Positions 11,865 through 25,908 of a stretch of DNA of 64,000 nt are shown piece after piece; within the stretch, counting starts at the first letter, position 1, and each line of letters starts with the position of its first letter. Under the pieces are notes generated by a model. The model had not been told where the DNA came from and did no database searches. It saw nothing but the letters and a program-made list of their open reading frames with translations. The stretch is from Ascaris suum. Its lineage: Eukaryota; Nematoda; Chromadorea; Rhabditida; Ascarididae. The translations under genes were made by a program, and so were the position numbers. The stretch is taken from NCBI GenBank assembly GCA_013433145.1, contig CM024168.1, forward strand, positions 10,548,184 through 10,612,183, in the 5' to 3' direction.

Positions 11865-14800
11865 GTACAAACTTAGCAAAATAGACCAAAGTGTGCTCTA
11901 TGGAATGCAGAACGAACAAATCAGTGATGACATGCAAATGGCCTCGAAAAGGAGAAGAGGTGAAGTGAGCCTTCTAAAGAGGTTACACGGGGAGGTTTTG
12001 CATAAGGGCGATTTGTTCTTCGGAACTGTTTATCGGCGCAACGTTCTCAAACACTAGAACGAAAGCAGTACATTGCTAGCTCGTCTTATCACCCAAACTG
12101 CAGTGTTACTTCGGGACCAAAGAGAATTATTACATTCATTTGCTCAAATCATCGTTCTGAAACACCTGTAATTTGTCATACCCCACACATTCTGTATTAC
12201 GAATTCCCATTCGTATACAACTGTGGTTTAGATAGATTTGCAGGGCATTTTCAAAAGCTGAGTAATTTAAACGCACGGTATCACAACGATTTCTGGTCCA
12301 ACGTGACTACTATAGACGGCTTGCACCCACTTCAGATGAAGAGAGATCTTTGATATGTAGCACAGCTCTCGTGGAAGTATGCCGAGAACAGCAATGAAAC
12401 AAGGCTCTTCAACGGGCGAACGGTCCCTATGCGGAAATACAATTAAAGTAGGTTTTAGCGCGTCGTCTTGCTTAACTCAATCAACACAGTTTAGTATAAA
12501 ACTGACTGTGCATACAGTTCACTGCAGGAAACTCATTTTCACTACAAGTGACCAACTGAATAAAAGTCGGCGTTTTCCTTTTCATTGTGCAGCAGTGAGC
12601 AGTGTTTGCAGTTACGGGGCGTTGCAAGTAGGAAAGAAGGTTCATTTTATAGGCTTATTACATGATTCTTTACTAATGCTTCAAGCGCTATGTCATTCTT
12701 CATGCATCACACATCATCTCCTTTAAGCATTTTTCAATATCGTTTATCGTAATTTCATTCGTTTTTGCGTTTCCAATTTAGTTTTCAACTTTCATTCGTT
12801 CTTGTTTCCCATACTAGTGCAATTTTATATAAAACCAACCAGTCATACACGTTAGGCATCGATTATTCCTATCGATTCATTAAAATAAGCGTAAAATGTC
12901 CAAACTTACGTCGTTCCGAACGATTGTTTGGCTGTAAGCAGACATAATGTATCGTTGATGATCCACCCTTTTGCTACACGAGATCACCTACACTTGCATG
13001 CAATAACCGCACCTTCCTTCTGATGTTACCCAATTGCAGATTCAAGAATGAGCTTCCAGCAGTAATTTCGCTTAATGCATTACATATTGCTCAATCCATC
13101 TCCTCTTGCTTATAGGCTGTTCTCGTAACATGCCGACGGCAAATGAGTTTCTAATTGTGTCTGTCATCGTAGGATCTGATAATGACTACAGTATTGGGTA
13201 TTGATGCACGGGGAACGGGACTGGACAGAAGCAACAGAAACTACCAGAATGCACCCAGAGTAGGGGAACCTAAGGATAGGGGAATACATTGCTCAAGTAT
13301 GTACAATGGATTCGGCAGTTACTGCCTCATCCGAATCGGCGACAATTCCATAGAAACAGTTTCTCGTGGAGGACAGCGGTGAACGAATCGAACTTGTTCT
13401 CCGTCAGTGGGGCATAAATCGGCAGGGTTACGATGAGCGAAATAACACGTTTACGGCAGCAATATATATGTTGACTGCGGGAGGGAATGAGCAGCGAAAC
13501 TTTTCTAAAGAACCATCCATCCTGATTTCGCGAGCCATTCGATTCGTTTGCCTTTTCTTTCTTTCAGTATGTTTGATCTATTTTTTATTCCGTTCCCGCA
13601 TTAACATCAATCTTCAAGCAAAAGTCTGCATGGAAATGCCGCTGAGATTGACCCTCCATTCAATTCTCGCAAATCATATGTAAGAGTCAGATGATTTTCA
13701 TGACGGCGAGCAGTCACAGAAATCTCAGTACAGTTCAGAACAATGTCCTCTTGGCGGCACCTTTGAGTGCCTGTGTTCGTTGGTGGCTAATTAGTGCATG
13801 TGTAAGGCGAACGGGCGGATTCGCTTATTATACACGATCGTCGCCGATCAATTCACTTCACTGAGGTCATGCATGTGCCATTATCCACATGTGTCATCTT
13901 CTGCATTGTTCGTCCGACAGCAAATCTTACTAACGAGAAGATTTAATTTCGTCAGGTTAAAAAGCCCCACCTTCCAGTCCAGGCTCGATATATTTATTTT
14001 AAGATTTTTCACCAAAGAACATTGCGATTATGGAGCTGAAAAAGTTGGTGTACAATGATATATTCGTCCTTGTGAGATCTGTATAAGCCACTTGATAGAA
14101 ATCGCCTGAATCACTTCGCAGGGTTGGAGATAAATAGAGGATCGGATGTTTCCTGTGGTTCTCTTTCCGTCCTGTATCATGCTTTACATCAGTGCTGTTC
14201 CACAAATATATGCTGCAAAAGACGCATTTGCCTCAGCCGGTGACCCCTAAAATGTCTACCTACCCGTCGTTGCACCCTTTCAAATCGTAAAATCAGCAAG
14301 ATCCAGTCATGCAGTTGAATCAGAGCCAGACGCAGGACCTGAAATTAGGCATATTTTCTTCCAAACTCTTCATGCAAAGCTCCGCTCGAGTTACAGATTG
14401 CGCTTGACGCTAAGGTTATTATCCCACCTGCTTTCTTCTGTTCTGTTAAATTATGTTTATCACGAGTGATATTCATCTATACAGGCCTGAAATTCCTTAT
14501 TTTTCCATTTTTTTAACACGTATTTTGCCGATGCATCTCGCCGCATCGCTTCTGCTTCACGATTGCGAACAATTGAAGGGTGGTGCAGCGCGAACGTAAG
14601 CACGCCTCTACATGGGTGTTGTCCCATCTTCGAACATCGTTAGCACCTCTCCTGGTCATTGTGTTAGCCTAACACGCATCTGTCTAGTTCACCCATTAAA
14701 TGGCGATGATCTGATGAGGAAAGTAATGTGAGACATGATAGGTGATCTGGTGGTGCTGAGTAGCCCAAGATCTGTATACTGACCTGGAATTACTTTTCGG

Positions 14801-17800
14801 ACCTCCAGGTTTTTTTCGCCGACACCGAGTGCACCTCTCCTGTCGTCAACACACCACCGACGAAAACGAAACACAAGTCGCACAACAACTCCATTCTACT
14901 GACGAGTAAGCGAACCGCAGAGAAACGAATAACAGAATGGGCACTAACAGTCTTTATATGCCCTACTCATAGCATCAAAGTGGCATGATGAGAGCATATT
15001 ACAGCTACAGCTGCTCTACGCTCATAATCGTTACATCTGCATTACACAGAAATTGCTATTGGGCCTATCGCTATCAACCAGAACTTCGTCGTGGACGTTT
15101 GATAGTATCGCCTTCAGAACCAGCCTGAACTGAATGTGGCCTCGCTTTGTCACGTTGAAGGGGAGTTTCGTGAAAACTGAGAACGTTACTTGTTGGGACA
15201 AACAGTTGACTTGTCGGCGTCTTCTGGGCCACTCCCTTTGTTCTTAATTGGGACTCTCATCGGATTGCTCACAGCGCTTTGCACTTCCCTATTTCCAACT
15301 CTGCACCAGAGTAATTCTTGCGGCTGATAAAGATGAAACTAAAATTTTTGTCTAACCATCCACCTGCAAAAATTACCTATTGGCATTTTCGGTGCTACGA
15401 AAATACGAAACCTTGTAACCAAATCGGTGCGATTAGGCGTCGCAAATGCTTTATGGAAATGAAATATTCCTGCGCAGAAAGCTAATCAAAGTCTGCCCAG
15501 CTTCACGGGCATATTCGCTTCCGTATCCCTCCAGAAGCTTCGCCTCTAAATTCCACATGTGACGTACACAAACCGCAAAATTTCTGTCGTATTGAGGAAG
15601 CCATGTTCAGCTATGCCCTGTCTCCTATCAAGCTTGCTGCTCTTTGGCCAGCAGATGTCAAAATGGTTTCATTTCCATTCAGGCGCGCTTGCTGAATTAT
15701 GTTCAGAGATTCAGTGCGACTGAATTCGGATTTGAATGCGATAGCGCTGCCTTTCTTTCTGACTATATATGTGCTGCACCCTGTCATATAATTAAACCGG
15801 TGGATCGCTTTCGAGCGTTAGCAGCTCTTTTTCGAATGTCCTGTAGCATCATAGAAGTAATGATCCTGGTTTTCCAATCACACGGTCACATCTGGTGAAT
15901 AGCGCAGCAGCAACAGTTCTCCTCTTCACTAAAAATGCCACCATAATCAGAGATTGTAAGGACTCAGTAGAATACTGAAAATGAGAAGCATTATGTTTGT
16001 GTCTTTACTAGCGCTGCAATGCTTTGAAGGATCCAAAAAGGCTTCGAGGTAATGGACGCTGTTTTCTGCACCTTAGACTTTCCTCCTGATGGAATTCATT
16101 ACGGTAGCGGACTCAGTCGAAGCAGTGCCATTCTACGGATTGTCACTGCTTGCTCTCACCTTCCCGCATGCTTTCACAAATCGTCCGGCGTTGATGTCGG
16201 CGAGTCAAGCCCACAGTATGAATGAAGGACACGCCAAAATTCAAGGAGAAAATTTGTTAATGCATTTGCATGCACTTCCTACTATTCGTCTTTATAAACT
16301 TTGGTTTTATATGTCTTGACTTCCATCATTGTTTTATGCGTCCTCGGATGTGATAACATATCTAAGCATGTCTCAACACTAGGGTCCGATCTGATACATT
16401 CGTGCACATGACAGCAGCGTAAGTTTAGCCTCTGCTGTTCATTTCGAAGGCGTCCTGATCTTCTTCAGAGCAGGCATGAGAAACGAAACAGACACAACTG
16501 AGCCTCCCTTGGAGGGTCTTACAGCAAATATGTCGCCCTAGCACAGTTTTTTGTGTATGTAATGTTCCGCTTATAGTTCTGCCTCAAAATGGTACAATAT
16601 TGTAGCTTTATCACTTCTTTAGTGCAAAGTGTATTGTGCTTATATTGCTCTCATCAGAGCAATAATGTAAAATATATTTCAATGCAAAAATTACAGCGGT
16701 GGTAATTGTACTGCAACTTCCGCATTTTCGATTCTTTTACTGTGCATGAACAAAGCTATATAGACAAATCCATTAGTCCAAGGCTCCTCCACTGAGGAAC
16801 CTCTATTTTTCCTGTTATTTCGAGCCTTCAAGAATTTGAAGTGTTTCGTGAAAGCAGCAGGGACTGGTTGATGGAAGGTAGAAATTTTCTGCGTGATTAC
16901 CGTCTGATTCGTTTCTCCACAAACTTGAAGTGTTTGGTTGGACTGGCAATAGGGAAAGCCATTGGCGAGGTAATTTCCCATGAATAAATTAATTCGCATA
17001 GCACCAACCGATTATAGGCGTACGGCTCGGAGGTATCAACTGGTGGTCCGCGTGCGATGTGGCAGCGAAACATAATTAACCGGCACACTGTTAAAACTGC
17101 ACAGTAGCTCTTATTGTCCCTCAAAGTCTTTCTCTCGCAGGTCAATTTCAGTGTGCAAAATTTCTCCATCAAAATATTCATGAAGACATAAATGGAACTA
17201 TCGAATTTCGCGCGAAATTAGACTGTTAGGAACATAGCGCATTTTTATTTGAGTAATTCGATTACGGAGATTATTGCTTACGCAAACAACGTAACGCGCA
17301 TATCTGTATGTTGGGGCACGCAGGTTCGAACAAGTGGAAAGTTGAAACGTGTGGATTGGAGGAATGGGAGTTTGAAATTTAAGCTAGCTGGAAATGAGGA
17401 AGTGTTGGAAACATATGTTTTAAAAATTGCAGGCATAAAAATATATGCCGGCGATCACTTTTTGGGCACTCTCCTAAATTTGGATTTGCAGTGTTGTTAT
17501 GTAGGCGACGTATCTGTGCATCTTGCACATGCATGTTGGATTCTTTGTCTAGAACCTTCAGCAGTGGGACCGCAGAACCAACGATTAAAAGACTTTACAT
17601 GAAATCTACATCAGAGACTGGCGAGTGTTCAATTTGTTCGCCAGCTTGGGAAGGAGTGATGTGCACTTATGAAAGGACTGAGCACGATGTTTATAGCTAC
17701 ACGTTATACGCACTTAGCGTGAAAAGAAGAATGTTTTTTTTATTTGGGAGTGTATAGACCTTCTCATGAAACCTGTCACAGTGTATAAACATTTTACAAA

Positions 17801-18647
17801 TTGATAGGACGCCACGCGTTCCTATTTGATATTATTCATTTTTCATCTCCACTTGTTTATATAAACGACTCGTATGCATGTTTTGGATCAATGTGTATGT
17901 CCGCACATTGAAATTTGCATGGTTCTACTACACCTATATAAACGATTCTTCATGGGTTAGTATTCATTATCATATTACAGCAGCCACGCTGTGGGTGTGT
18001 TACTGAACACTCATCTTTCGGTGAGCGGGCTTGGCACGGGGTGTCAGTTCTCTTCTGTTTCCGGCACATAGCCCGTCTCCTGTGACAGCTGGATGGCGTT
18101 GAATATGTGAAACTGTTTAACGAGAGAAGCAGTCTTTGATGGCAACATCCACTCGGAAGTGCATATTTTACTGCGTACCAATGCAAATTTCTTAGTAAGC
18201 CGAAAAACTGGACGCAGCAAAGATAATGTCGACGAATAATTTGGATAGCCATGCTATCGTAAGTGATCATGAGGCGTCCTTGTAAGCGTTCAGTGTAACG
18301 TTTCGTTGTTATATGGTTCAGCTTCCTTTATGAACAATCCTTGCAAAATCCTCCATAAAAGATAAATGCAATGAGCAGTCGAGCCTTTTCTGTTGCGTAA
18401 TACCAATTTGTCTTGTTTACATGAGCTGTTTTAACTTACCTATCTTCTCACGTGCTATTCTGCCTGTTAAACCTGTCCACCTTTTCTGTGACTCCACCTG
18501 TTGTTTCACCTGTTAAATCCGTGCTCTCCAGACTAACGTTCAACCCTTCGGGTAAAATCGAACCGAATCACGAATAATACGAACACGTTTCAGCTCCAGT
18601 TCACTTTAGACATCCCACGGTTCAGCAGATATTCGTGCGGTCGGACC
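11865..18647. other. No supported gene
   Basis: Several open frames of 60-118 codons occur, for example 17249-17602 on the plus strand. They lack family motifs and convincing splice pairs. At about 16.82-16.95 kb on the minus strand a short peptide pattern (TKHFKF) appears twice in different frames, which may be a small duplication. Nothing else could be assigned. Confidence 0.35.
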
Positions 18648-21600
18648 ATGGTCTACTCAGCAATCTTTCCAGTTATCCTGCTTCTCTTGGGTGAGCTCAC
18701 TGCTTACGTAACCGCCTTCATGGATTTCTATATAAAGACGTAACAGCGGAGCCAACTAAGTGACATGTACTCGTACACGTGTATATACATCTTGTTGCTC
18801 CAAATGCCAAGGCATGAAATTACCCTGATGCTTCGACAAACATAATAAATACACTATGCAACAGCCGACTAAGCCCGCCTTGATTCTATCGATCACTGCC
18901 AGAGTCCCCTGTTTCATCTGTTCCGCAGAACGGATGTCATTGGTAAATCGTGCTGGGAAGAATATGAGTTTTTTCCCAGAAGCAAAAATCAGTTTACTCA
19001 GTGGCGGTCCTTATGCCGCGTACATAATAACAGAGCCCTATTTTTCTTTCGCTTGGCAAGATAGCGATCTAATTAGAAGTAGCTGCTTCCCATTAAATAC
19101 CGTTATTTGCGAGTGGCCAAAACAAGATTCGTAATAATCACACACATTGATGCCAAGTAATAATATTCTGAAATGCAGCAGCATGAAATATAAGAGCTCG
19201 GCTGATCGGGTCTTTCTCTTCGCATGTTCTACTCTCCAAGAGGGACTGTGTGGAGTGTTCTAAACCATAATTCAGTCATTTGTAAGGGCGGAAAGACGTT
19301 AGCGCAAAACTTCTGAAGAAAGCTACGATGAAGCATTTAGTAGATGGAGTTTGCTGAAATTGGTCTCATCAGCAACTTGCAAATGAAAACGTCACGACGG
19401 GAGATCTCGCCAGTCAGCGGTTTTTTGAAAATATCCACCTTTCTATTCTCAATGGCAGAAAATTTTTATTATTTAACATGCATGTTAGGAAGATCCAGAG
19501 ACTGACGCATCCCGCTATCAACTTACCGTGGAGTGAATGAGAAGAGAGACAGAGGTTGGTGGCGGTTGGGTCACTCTCGTACATTTCGACAGAGCGTCGT
19601 AGGCTGTCGCGAAGCGAAGAAGAGACGTCACAGACGAGCTATTTCCATCGTATTATGCAACGATTTGGCCTCAGTGAACTAGACCAGCAGAAGATATTAA
19701 ATACTCTTCATAGGTGATGTCTCTTCGTTAACGAGTGCCGCATCTCAGACGTGTTCGTCGAAAGTTCTCAACGACGATGAAAGGCTACTGATTCTTGAAG
19801 AACACAACTCACGCAGATCGCGCCTCGCAAAAGGGCTTGAGAAGACGGCGAAGTGGACTGCGCCGCAAGCTTCTGAGATGTATAAAATGGCATGTATATT
19901 GTCATTCACACTCACCTGCTTAGTGGTAGAACCATTTCAAACGTGCATACCGCATTTTGAAAAAGAAGCTTCGAAACGGTCACATGAACAGAGACAGAAT
20001 ATAATAGTAGGGAGGCCGAAGGAGGGAATTGGGGATGTTAGAAAGACTCAGTCTATATTTGCCAAGAAATAAAACTGGCTAACAGATATTTTAGAAATCT
20101 TCGATCACAAAGATTTTTGAGCGTTCCCTCGCAAATGTTGCAGATTAACAGCTTCCTTTCAACATTTATTTGCTTGTAATTTATTGCACTAGCAGACGGT
20201 CACTTCGAATCACGACAGTGAGCTGATTACATTCTTTACCACTTCGGTTCGGAATTTTGTAAGGTGCGTAATGGCATGATCTCAGCAATATGCATGGTTC
20301 CGAAGAATGAAAGTGCGGAATGGAACACTTAACGAATGTTTATTATGACATCGATGTTGCAATTTATCGTCTTCTCATGGTGGGAATCCTATCCCACAAC
20401 GGGCGGCTGTCGCAAGTCGTCCATGATTGCTTTCAAAAACACGTCAAAGAACCATGAAAGCCTTGTCAGAAAAGCGCGAACTTAGCGAAAACCTTACGAA
20501 GTTTGAAGGCGAGCGATTAACCCGACAAGTTTCGTACTACCAGGAGTTTTGGGGTGTCGAAAGGTTTCAGTTTAGTGTGACATGCACTGTTGAAACTTCG
20601 TGCTGAACGTGACGATTTGAGCGAACGCCGTGCGGACTGCACTGCAGTCCTTAACGCATCCACAGGCAAAATTGGCCAGGCACATATATATCGAAATAAC
20701 ACCATCTACTGATGGTGTTATCTTGATATATATGTGCCTGGCCAATTTGATATAAATGTGCCACAATGTGGGCGCGTCGCGTTAAGGTATGCCGCTTTCG
20801 CGAGATAACTCCGCTCTGCTCCACATTTATGCACTCTCACTTTACGACATTTCGTGCGCAGGAAGTGGCGCATAGGCTATTGCACCAATTTACGATTTAA
20901 GGGGCGTTCGTGACCGCTACGTACTTCAGAAAACGTGCAATACAGCAGTACAAAGAGAGCACCGCAATTACAGCAGTGTAATGATGCAAAGAATGCGTCC
21001 ATTTTCTGCCAAGATGAAGTGAGAAAATAAATGTTATATTAGTGGCACAGGTACGGAGGACAGAATGCCGGTGTATCTGTATGGGCACATGCAAAAAAAG
21101 TGTTTGTTTATTGAGCGAGTGTTTCAGCAATTCATATGTCTTGGCGGCTTTAGCGTCCTGTGAGGTCGCTTGTGTTGAGCGGTATTTCAAGGATCTCACG
21201 GATGCAGCCAATTTGCCATCACAAGTACTCGATGGTGCCATTTTATCCAGTCCGGACTAATCCGGTGAAGTCCTAGTTGTCTTTAAATGGAAATTCAACC
21301 ATTGCAGCCAAAATAAGAAGAAAGCTTCTCAGTTTTTGCGAACCATCTCATTTGGCTGTTGTGAAAAAAGTGAGAAATTCTGCTGCCTAATAAATTTTCG
21401 AGTCTCACCAGCTAAAAGAATTTCATGTAAGGCGGCTTCTGTGTGGATGTTAAGTGAGCGTTTGCAGGTCTACGACTGTCAGGTGGAAAAGTGGGCGCAA
21501 AAGCATGCCGATCGCTGTGACTTCAAGCACTCTCGAGACAGGCAAAACGTAGGCGAGAATATCTACAAATCGACTGATACAAAATCTTCAAGTAACCGCG

Positions 21601-24600
21601 CTCTTTCATCTCGACAAACGCGCAATTAGAACTGACTCGAATGCTAAGTGGTCACTGTAGAAGTGGAGCGGTTTAGCTCTGTTGTTGTGGGAGAGATGTA
21701 GCAGAGGTTGGCTGAAGGCCACGAGAGAGCGGCGTCCTCACATTGTCATCATCACATCTCTTCGGATTCAAAGCCCTGCTAACTATTTAATATCCGTAGG
21801 TCAAATGTTGCTATTTTTGAGCTGCTGCAGCCATTTGCTCGAATAATCAGCTACCTAGCAGTAAAATTTCGTTGCGATCAACTGAGCAATGCATTCGAGA
21901 TGGTCGTAACATTGAACAGTGCAAAGAAAGATATATTTTTGAGTTATTGTTGATTGCTCACTGCTACCTTTCCTCATAGTGGAAAATTTTCGCATCAATG
22001 CAGAAATGGCGTACGACTTATTCGTTCATGGGAACTTGCTTTGGTGTGATTGTTTTTCACCACAGTCCTTATCATATCGCAATTCATTCCGCTCGAGATG
22101 GTGATTACCCATGAAAACGACTTAAAGTCATATATGACTCCCAGGGAATGCTGATTTGTGCTGAGATTTTAGTCTTAGCAAGATCACCGGTAGAGCGTTT
22201 CTTCTTTGCTTTTAACTAGACAATTGAAATATACTTAAACACTGTAATACTGTTAGCGGTTATGAAAAGAAACATTTCAGAGAAAACATTTCCAGAAACT
22301 GCACTGTTCAAAACTGCGACATCTGAGTATAGGAGCCACGGCTGCTTCTGTCATCTGTTAAATTTTTTTAGAATCTCACCATTTGAAAAGGGCAGCAAGG
22401 TTGTGGTGGCAAGAAGTGGAGAAGGTTGAGACTAAAGGTAGTGAACCCTTGATTTTCAGAGGTCAACTCAGCATAGGCCACTTTACACAGGTTGGTATTT
22501 TTACGGTTCTATGTCTGGTCAACAATGCACTTCATTTGCTCCATCAGGGTTTTCTGCATGAGAAAATTTTTCCGCTTGCATCATTCATTATGGGTAAAGG
22601 AGTGGATCGTAGGCGCCAAGGTCGTAATCCATATGCAGGCTGCAATGTTTTAAAAGCAGTGCATGAATTATGGGCATAAGCTCTTTCAAAATCCAGAGTT
22701 CTCTTTGACAAAAAATTTCTGCTGTGATAATTCATGCGAGTGGTAGTCATGTAAAGGAATTGGCGCCTCCGAACGCTTCGAACCAAATGCAGATGGATAA
22801 ACATCTGTATCTTTCCTTATTTTTTACTAAATACTTCACAGGAACAGCTGCTTTTATTGCCTTCCAGTGCGCAAAATTATCGCAATTGGAGCGCCCAACC
22901 GCTTTGTATTGTTTGTTATCCTTTTTCCGATATCGAGGTATAAATCATAACTTCTAAGCGTATGAGGCCATTGATCAAATGCTCCGGTGCGTCAGTCTGC
23001 ACATCAGTGGCGATAAAATTGGAAGGTCCCCAAACTGACCAAACATCTGGAAAAGTATTAGTTCACTTGCCACATTCCGTCTGACCTACCTCGTTGTTTT
23101 CATGCTTCCATATATGCGGGAGCAATCTTTTTTTTAAATAATATGCAATAATCAAAATGTCGAGTTTTAGTCCTTGTCCACAGCAGATAGGATGTTGAAC
23201 TTGTCGGCCGGTGATGAGGAGAGAGGCCCTTGAAACCCTCTCTGATGGTCATACTGAATGCGCGCGAAGAAATGCGGGCACTTCCTTCCCACAACCACTA
23301 CGATCTCCTATTAACGGTTCTTTTCACTGCTGAGGCCTCCAGAAAGTTTCGATTTAAAATGAATTAACTACCGTCTATAGACAAATCATTCTTTTTAGAT
23401 GGCGTGGTACAATACGGTAGGCCTTGGATGCGGCATCTCATCAGATTGCCCTCATGTGTATGTTGTCTGCCAGTACTCACCTGCGTGAGTTTTTGCTGGC
23501 GTCTCATTTATCCATATATGCCAGGGAGCGAATGTTATCTGAAGTTGAAGATTGGTAGAACGGATTTGATTCGAATGATAATAAAAAAAGACAGAAAAAG
23601 AACGAAAGGAGAATCTCACCTGAGAGGGCGCGTTGTGCATCTTCTAAAGGTATTTCGAAGAGCACATGGTGATGATGTCATATCCTCGGGGAATTTTGGC
23701 TCAACTACTGACAAATCTCCTGCAATGAGGTTTGTTACAGCTCGATGCTATAAGTACTACTTCTTCTTACCCCATAACCAACCCCTCGTGATGAGCTAGC
23801 TCTCAAATAGACAGAGCGCAGCCAAATCGTCTACTTCTCAGTGTAAGTGAGTCAGACCTTTTTCTTTGCTAAGGTTGGCTAAGCATTAAGACAGATAACT
23901 AATGCTTTAATCAAAAGCTGTAGATATGCCACATCGCAGATATTTAGCAGTGTCCTCCCACAAGAAAGTGCTTTCAATTGAATTTTTTTCACGTTTATCC
24001 ACATCAACTCTTTCCCGTATCCAAAGCAGTGCACGGCTCTGTGGCCATGTCTTTAAAATTTATCTTACATTACCCCATCCTGTTTAAGAATTCCTGATTC
24101 TGCTAAGGAATCACAATTGTTTGAGATAGTGATTTCTGAGTGTTTCCCGCGAAAAATATCTGGTAGTACATACCCACTATTTCTCCTACAGACAGCATAA
24201 GCTGTGACGTGGTGTAGCACTCGGTTCTGCTATGCCGCGCGGTTGCAGTATCGGGCGCTTGCTGCAATTTTGCGCAAAACAACAAAGTGCGTCGCACCAT
24301 CGGGCACTGTCATGCCGATTCATTTTGAAATGCTGTCTCCTTATCCGGTCTGATGTTGAGAATCTTTAATTTGGGGTCGCTGGAATTTCAAAGGCTCGAA
24401 TTTGGTTACATTCTTTGTTCCAAAATCATGCGCCAATATCCCAAGACCGCTCTCAGCTCTGCTCCAATAACCCTTACCTTGTAGTCGAGGTGGTTGTCAC
24501 ATTTTGACTGCGAAAAAATGCACCACAAAGTGGTCGTACCCAAGCTTGCCATGACAGCATTGCTGATGTGCACCGCGCCTCTTTTTGCGTTTACTCATCC

Positions 24601-25908
24601 TCTCTGTTGATCACTTCGTTGCAATGGCCGGTTCGGGTGAGAACTGCAACAAAGCACACTTTCTTCATATCTCAGTGTCGTTTTTCTTCACCTTCTTCGT
24701 TCTTGTATGCATTTACATATGTTTCCCCCAGTGGAAAATAAACTGTATGCAACTAAGTGGATGCTCGTTGCCAGAAAAGTTGACCACAGAGGCTGTCTGT
24801 GCGTTAAGCGTGTGAAATTCAGTCGTCCCAGTGTTCCTAGCTCGGAAGTTGAAGCTGCCTTGGACTTAATATCGGCTTCTGTGACAGCAAGTGCTTCTGG
24901 ACGGCAGTCGCGGTCACAGAGATGCACACCATTTTTCGAAAGTAAAGCATAGCGCGAGAATGGCGAAGACGATGGGAAAGGAACCGAACAGGGTAGGAGT
25001 AGGGAACAGAATTGAGAAATCAGCAAACTCCGCACTTTATAATTGTTATAAGAGTTTGAAAAAAATAGTTCGAAGAGAACAGATAGCGGCTATTCGTCTG
25101 AACTTACCGTTTACCGAAGAAGTGCTAGAGAAGCTTAATGGGCTGTTGAAATTTCCTTCGTGGTAGTTTCGATATGTCACTTCACCCATGGAAGCACATT
25201 TGCTCTGCTGAGAAACGTTCAAAATGGTAGTTATGAAGCCATGAAGAAGTCATCTCACACGTCTGAACCGTTTTAGTGGAAACTATCGAAATGAAATGGT
25301 TTATCGCGTGGCCACATCACACTGCACAAAAGATGCAGACTGCAAACATTACAACGGATCAACATGTAACGCAGACGAAGGACTCTGCGTTACTGGTAAG
25401 TTCAGAATATTGCGATCTGGAAGGAAACCGGGTATATTTGAAAGTCATAAAACGGAAAACAAGCCTAATAAATGCCATGAATCTCCTCAACAGCTGCATT
25501 TGATCGTTGATCCCTAAGCATTCTTTAGCAGTAACTCGTTTCATGCGCAATATTTTGTTCCATAATTCTCGCAGACCATAGTATAGTGCTGCTTTGTTCT
25601 AATTCCTTGTAGTGACGCATAGTATACCGCTCGACATCTAAACGAGGAAACAGTGTCCATACTTTTATGTTGGAAACGCCACGCTTAATGTAATCGTGAG
25701 CAGCACGTTCGCGCGTAATGCAGTCCTGAACAATATATTCATCTCTAATCTGCAATGACTAATTTGCATGGCCTTCCAGCTTGGACCCAAAGAAACCGGC
25801 GAAACCAATAATCAACACAGCACCTAAGCGCTTACCTTACTGGTAAGAATTCTTCGTCTTATTTATTTTTTAGTCCCGATGTCCGTAACAAACAACTTTG
25901 CACTATAA
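18648..25908 (+). CDS. Secreted CAP/SCP-TAPS protein (ASP-type), complete 7-exon gene
   Basis: Exons: 18648-18707, 19749-19889, 21468-21591, 22372-22490, 23399-23484, 25277-25395, 25874-25908. They join in phase to 684 nt, or 227 residues. Residues 1-20 are a signal peptide (hydrophobic SAIFPVILLLLG) in exon 1. The CAP domain follows: LEEHN near 36-40, YDCQVEKWAQKHADRC (69-84), GENIY (96-100), LWWQEVE (119-125), GHFTQ (144-148), MAWYNTVGLGCG (149-160) and the CAP signature VVCQYSPAGN (170-179). The usual tetrad is present as H88, E97, E123 and H145. The C-terminal EB-like hinge has C193, C199, C207 and C214. Ten cysteines in all match the strongylid single-domain ASP/SCL pattern. Such proteins are secreted, often by invading or adult parasites; exact targets vary, and no enzymatic role is assured. 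The start sits in GACCATGG. Upstream AGs at about 18593 and 18608 could take a spliced leader. Exon 2 ends at ATG|GCATGT, a GC donor. Confidence 0.93.
19890..19895 (+). other. Non-canonical GC splice donor (GC-AG intron 2 of the CAP gene)
   Basis: The peptide ending EMYKM must join VYDC in phase 0. The only junction that keeps CAP-domain spacing uses ATG|GCATGT here with TTTGCAG at 21461-21467. The nearest GT alternatives either shift the frame or add a hydrophobic insert of about 12 residues (ACILSFTLTCLV) inside the domain. Confidence 0.7.
20669..20748. repeat. Near-perfect foldback hairpin, 38-bp arms
   Basis: Arms 20669-20706 and 20711-20748 are reverse complements with two mismatches (GAAA against AAGA near the middle), separated by only TACT. 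The outer end is AAATTGGCCAGGCAC. It lies inside intron 2 of the CAP gene. It could be a miniature foldback transposon or a palindromic expansion. No terminal target duplication was evident. Confidence 0.9.

Noticed and set aside
17281..17345. GGTTCGAAC as a tRNA B-box
   Set aside because: It does not continue to the required CC, and no matching A-box or cloverleaf could be drawn.
19878..20072. Small secreted peptide starting MYKMACILSF
   Set aside because: The first residues belong to CAP exon 2 (EMYKM); the rest is intron 2 read through the GC donor.
25276..25517. Two overlapping frames around the Cys-rich CTKDADC segment as a stand-alone gene
   Set aside because: Phase and motif place it as exon 6 of the CAP gene; the tail after GTAAGTTC is intronic.
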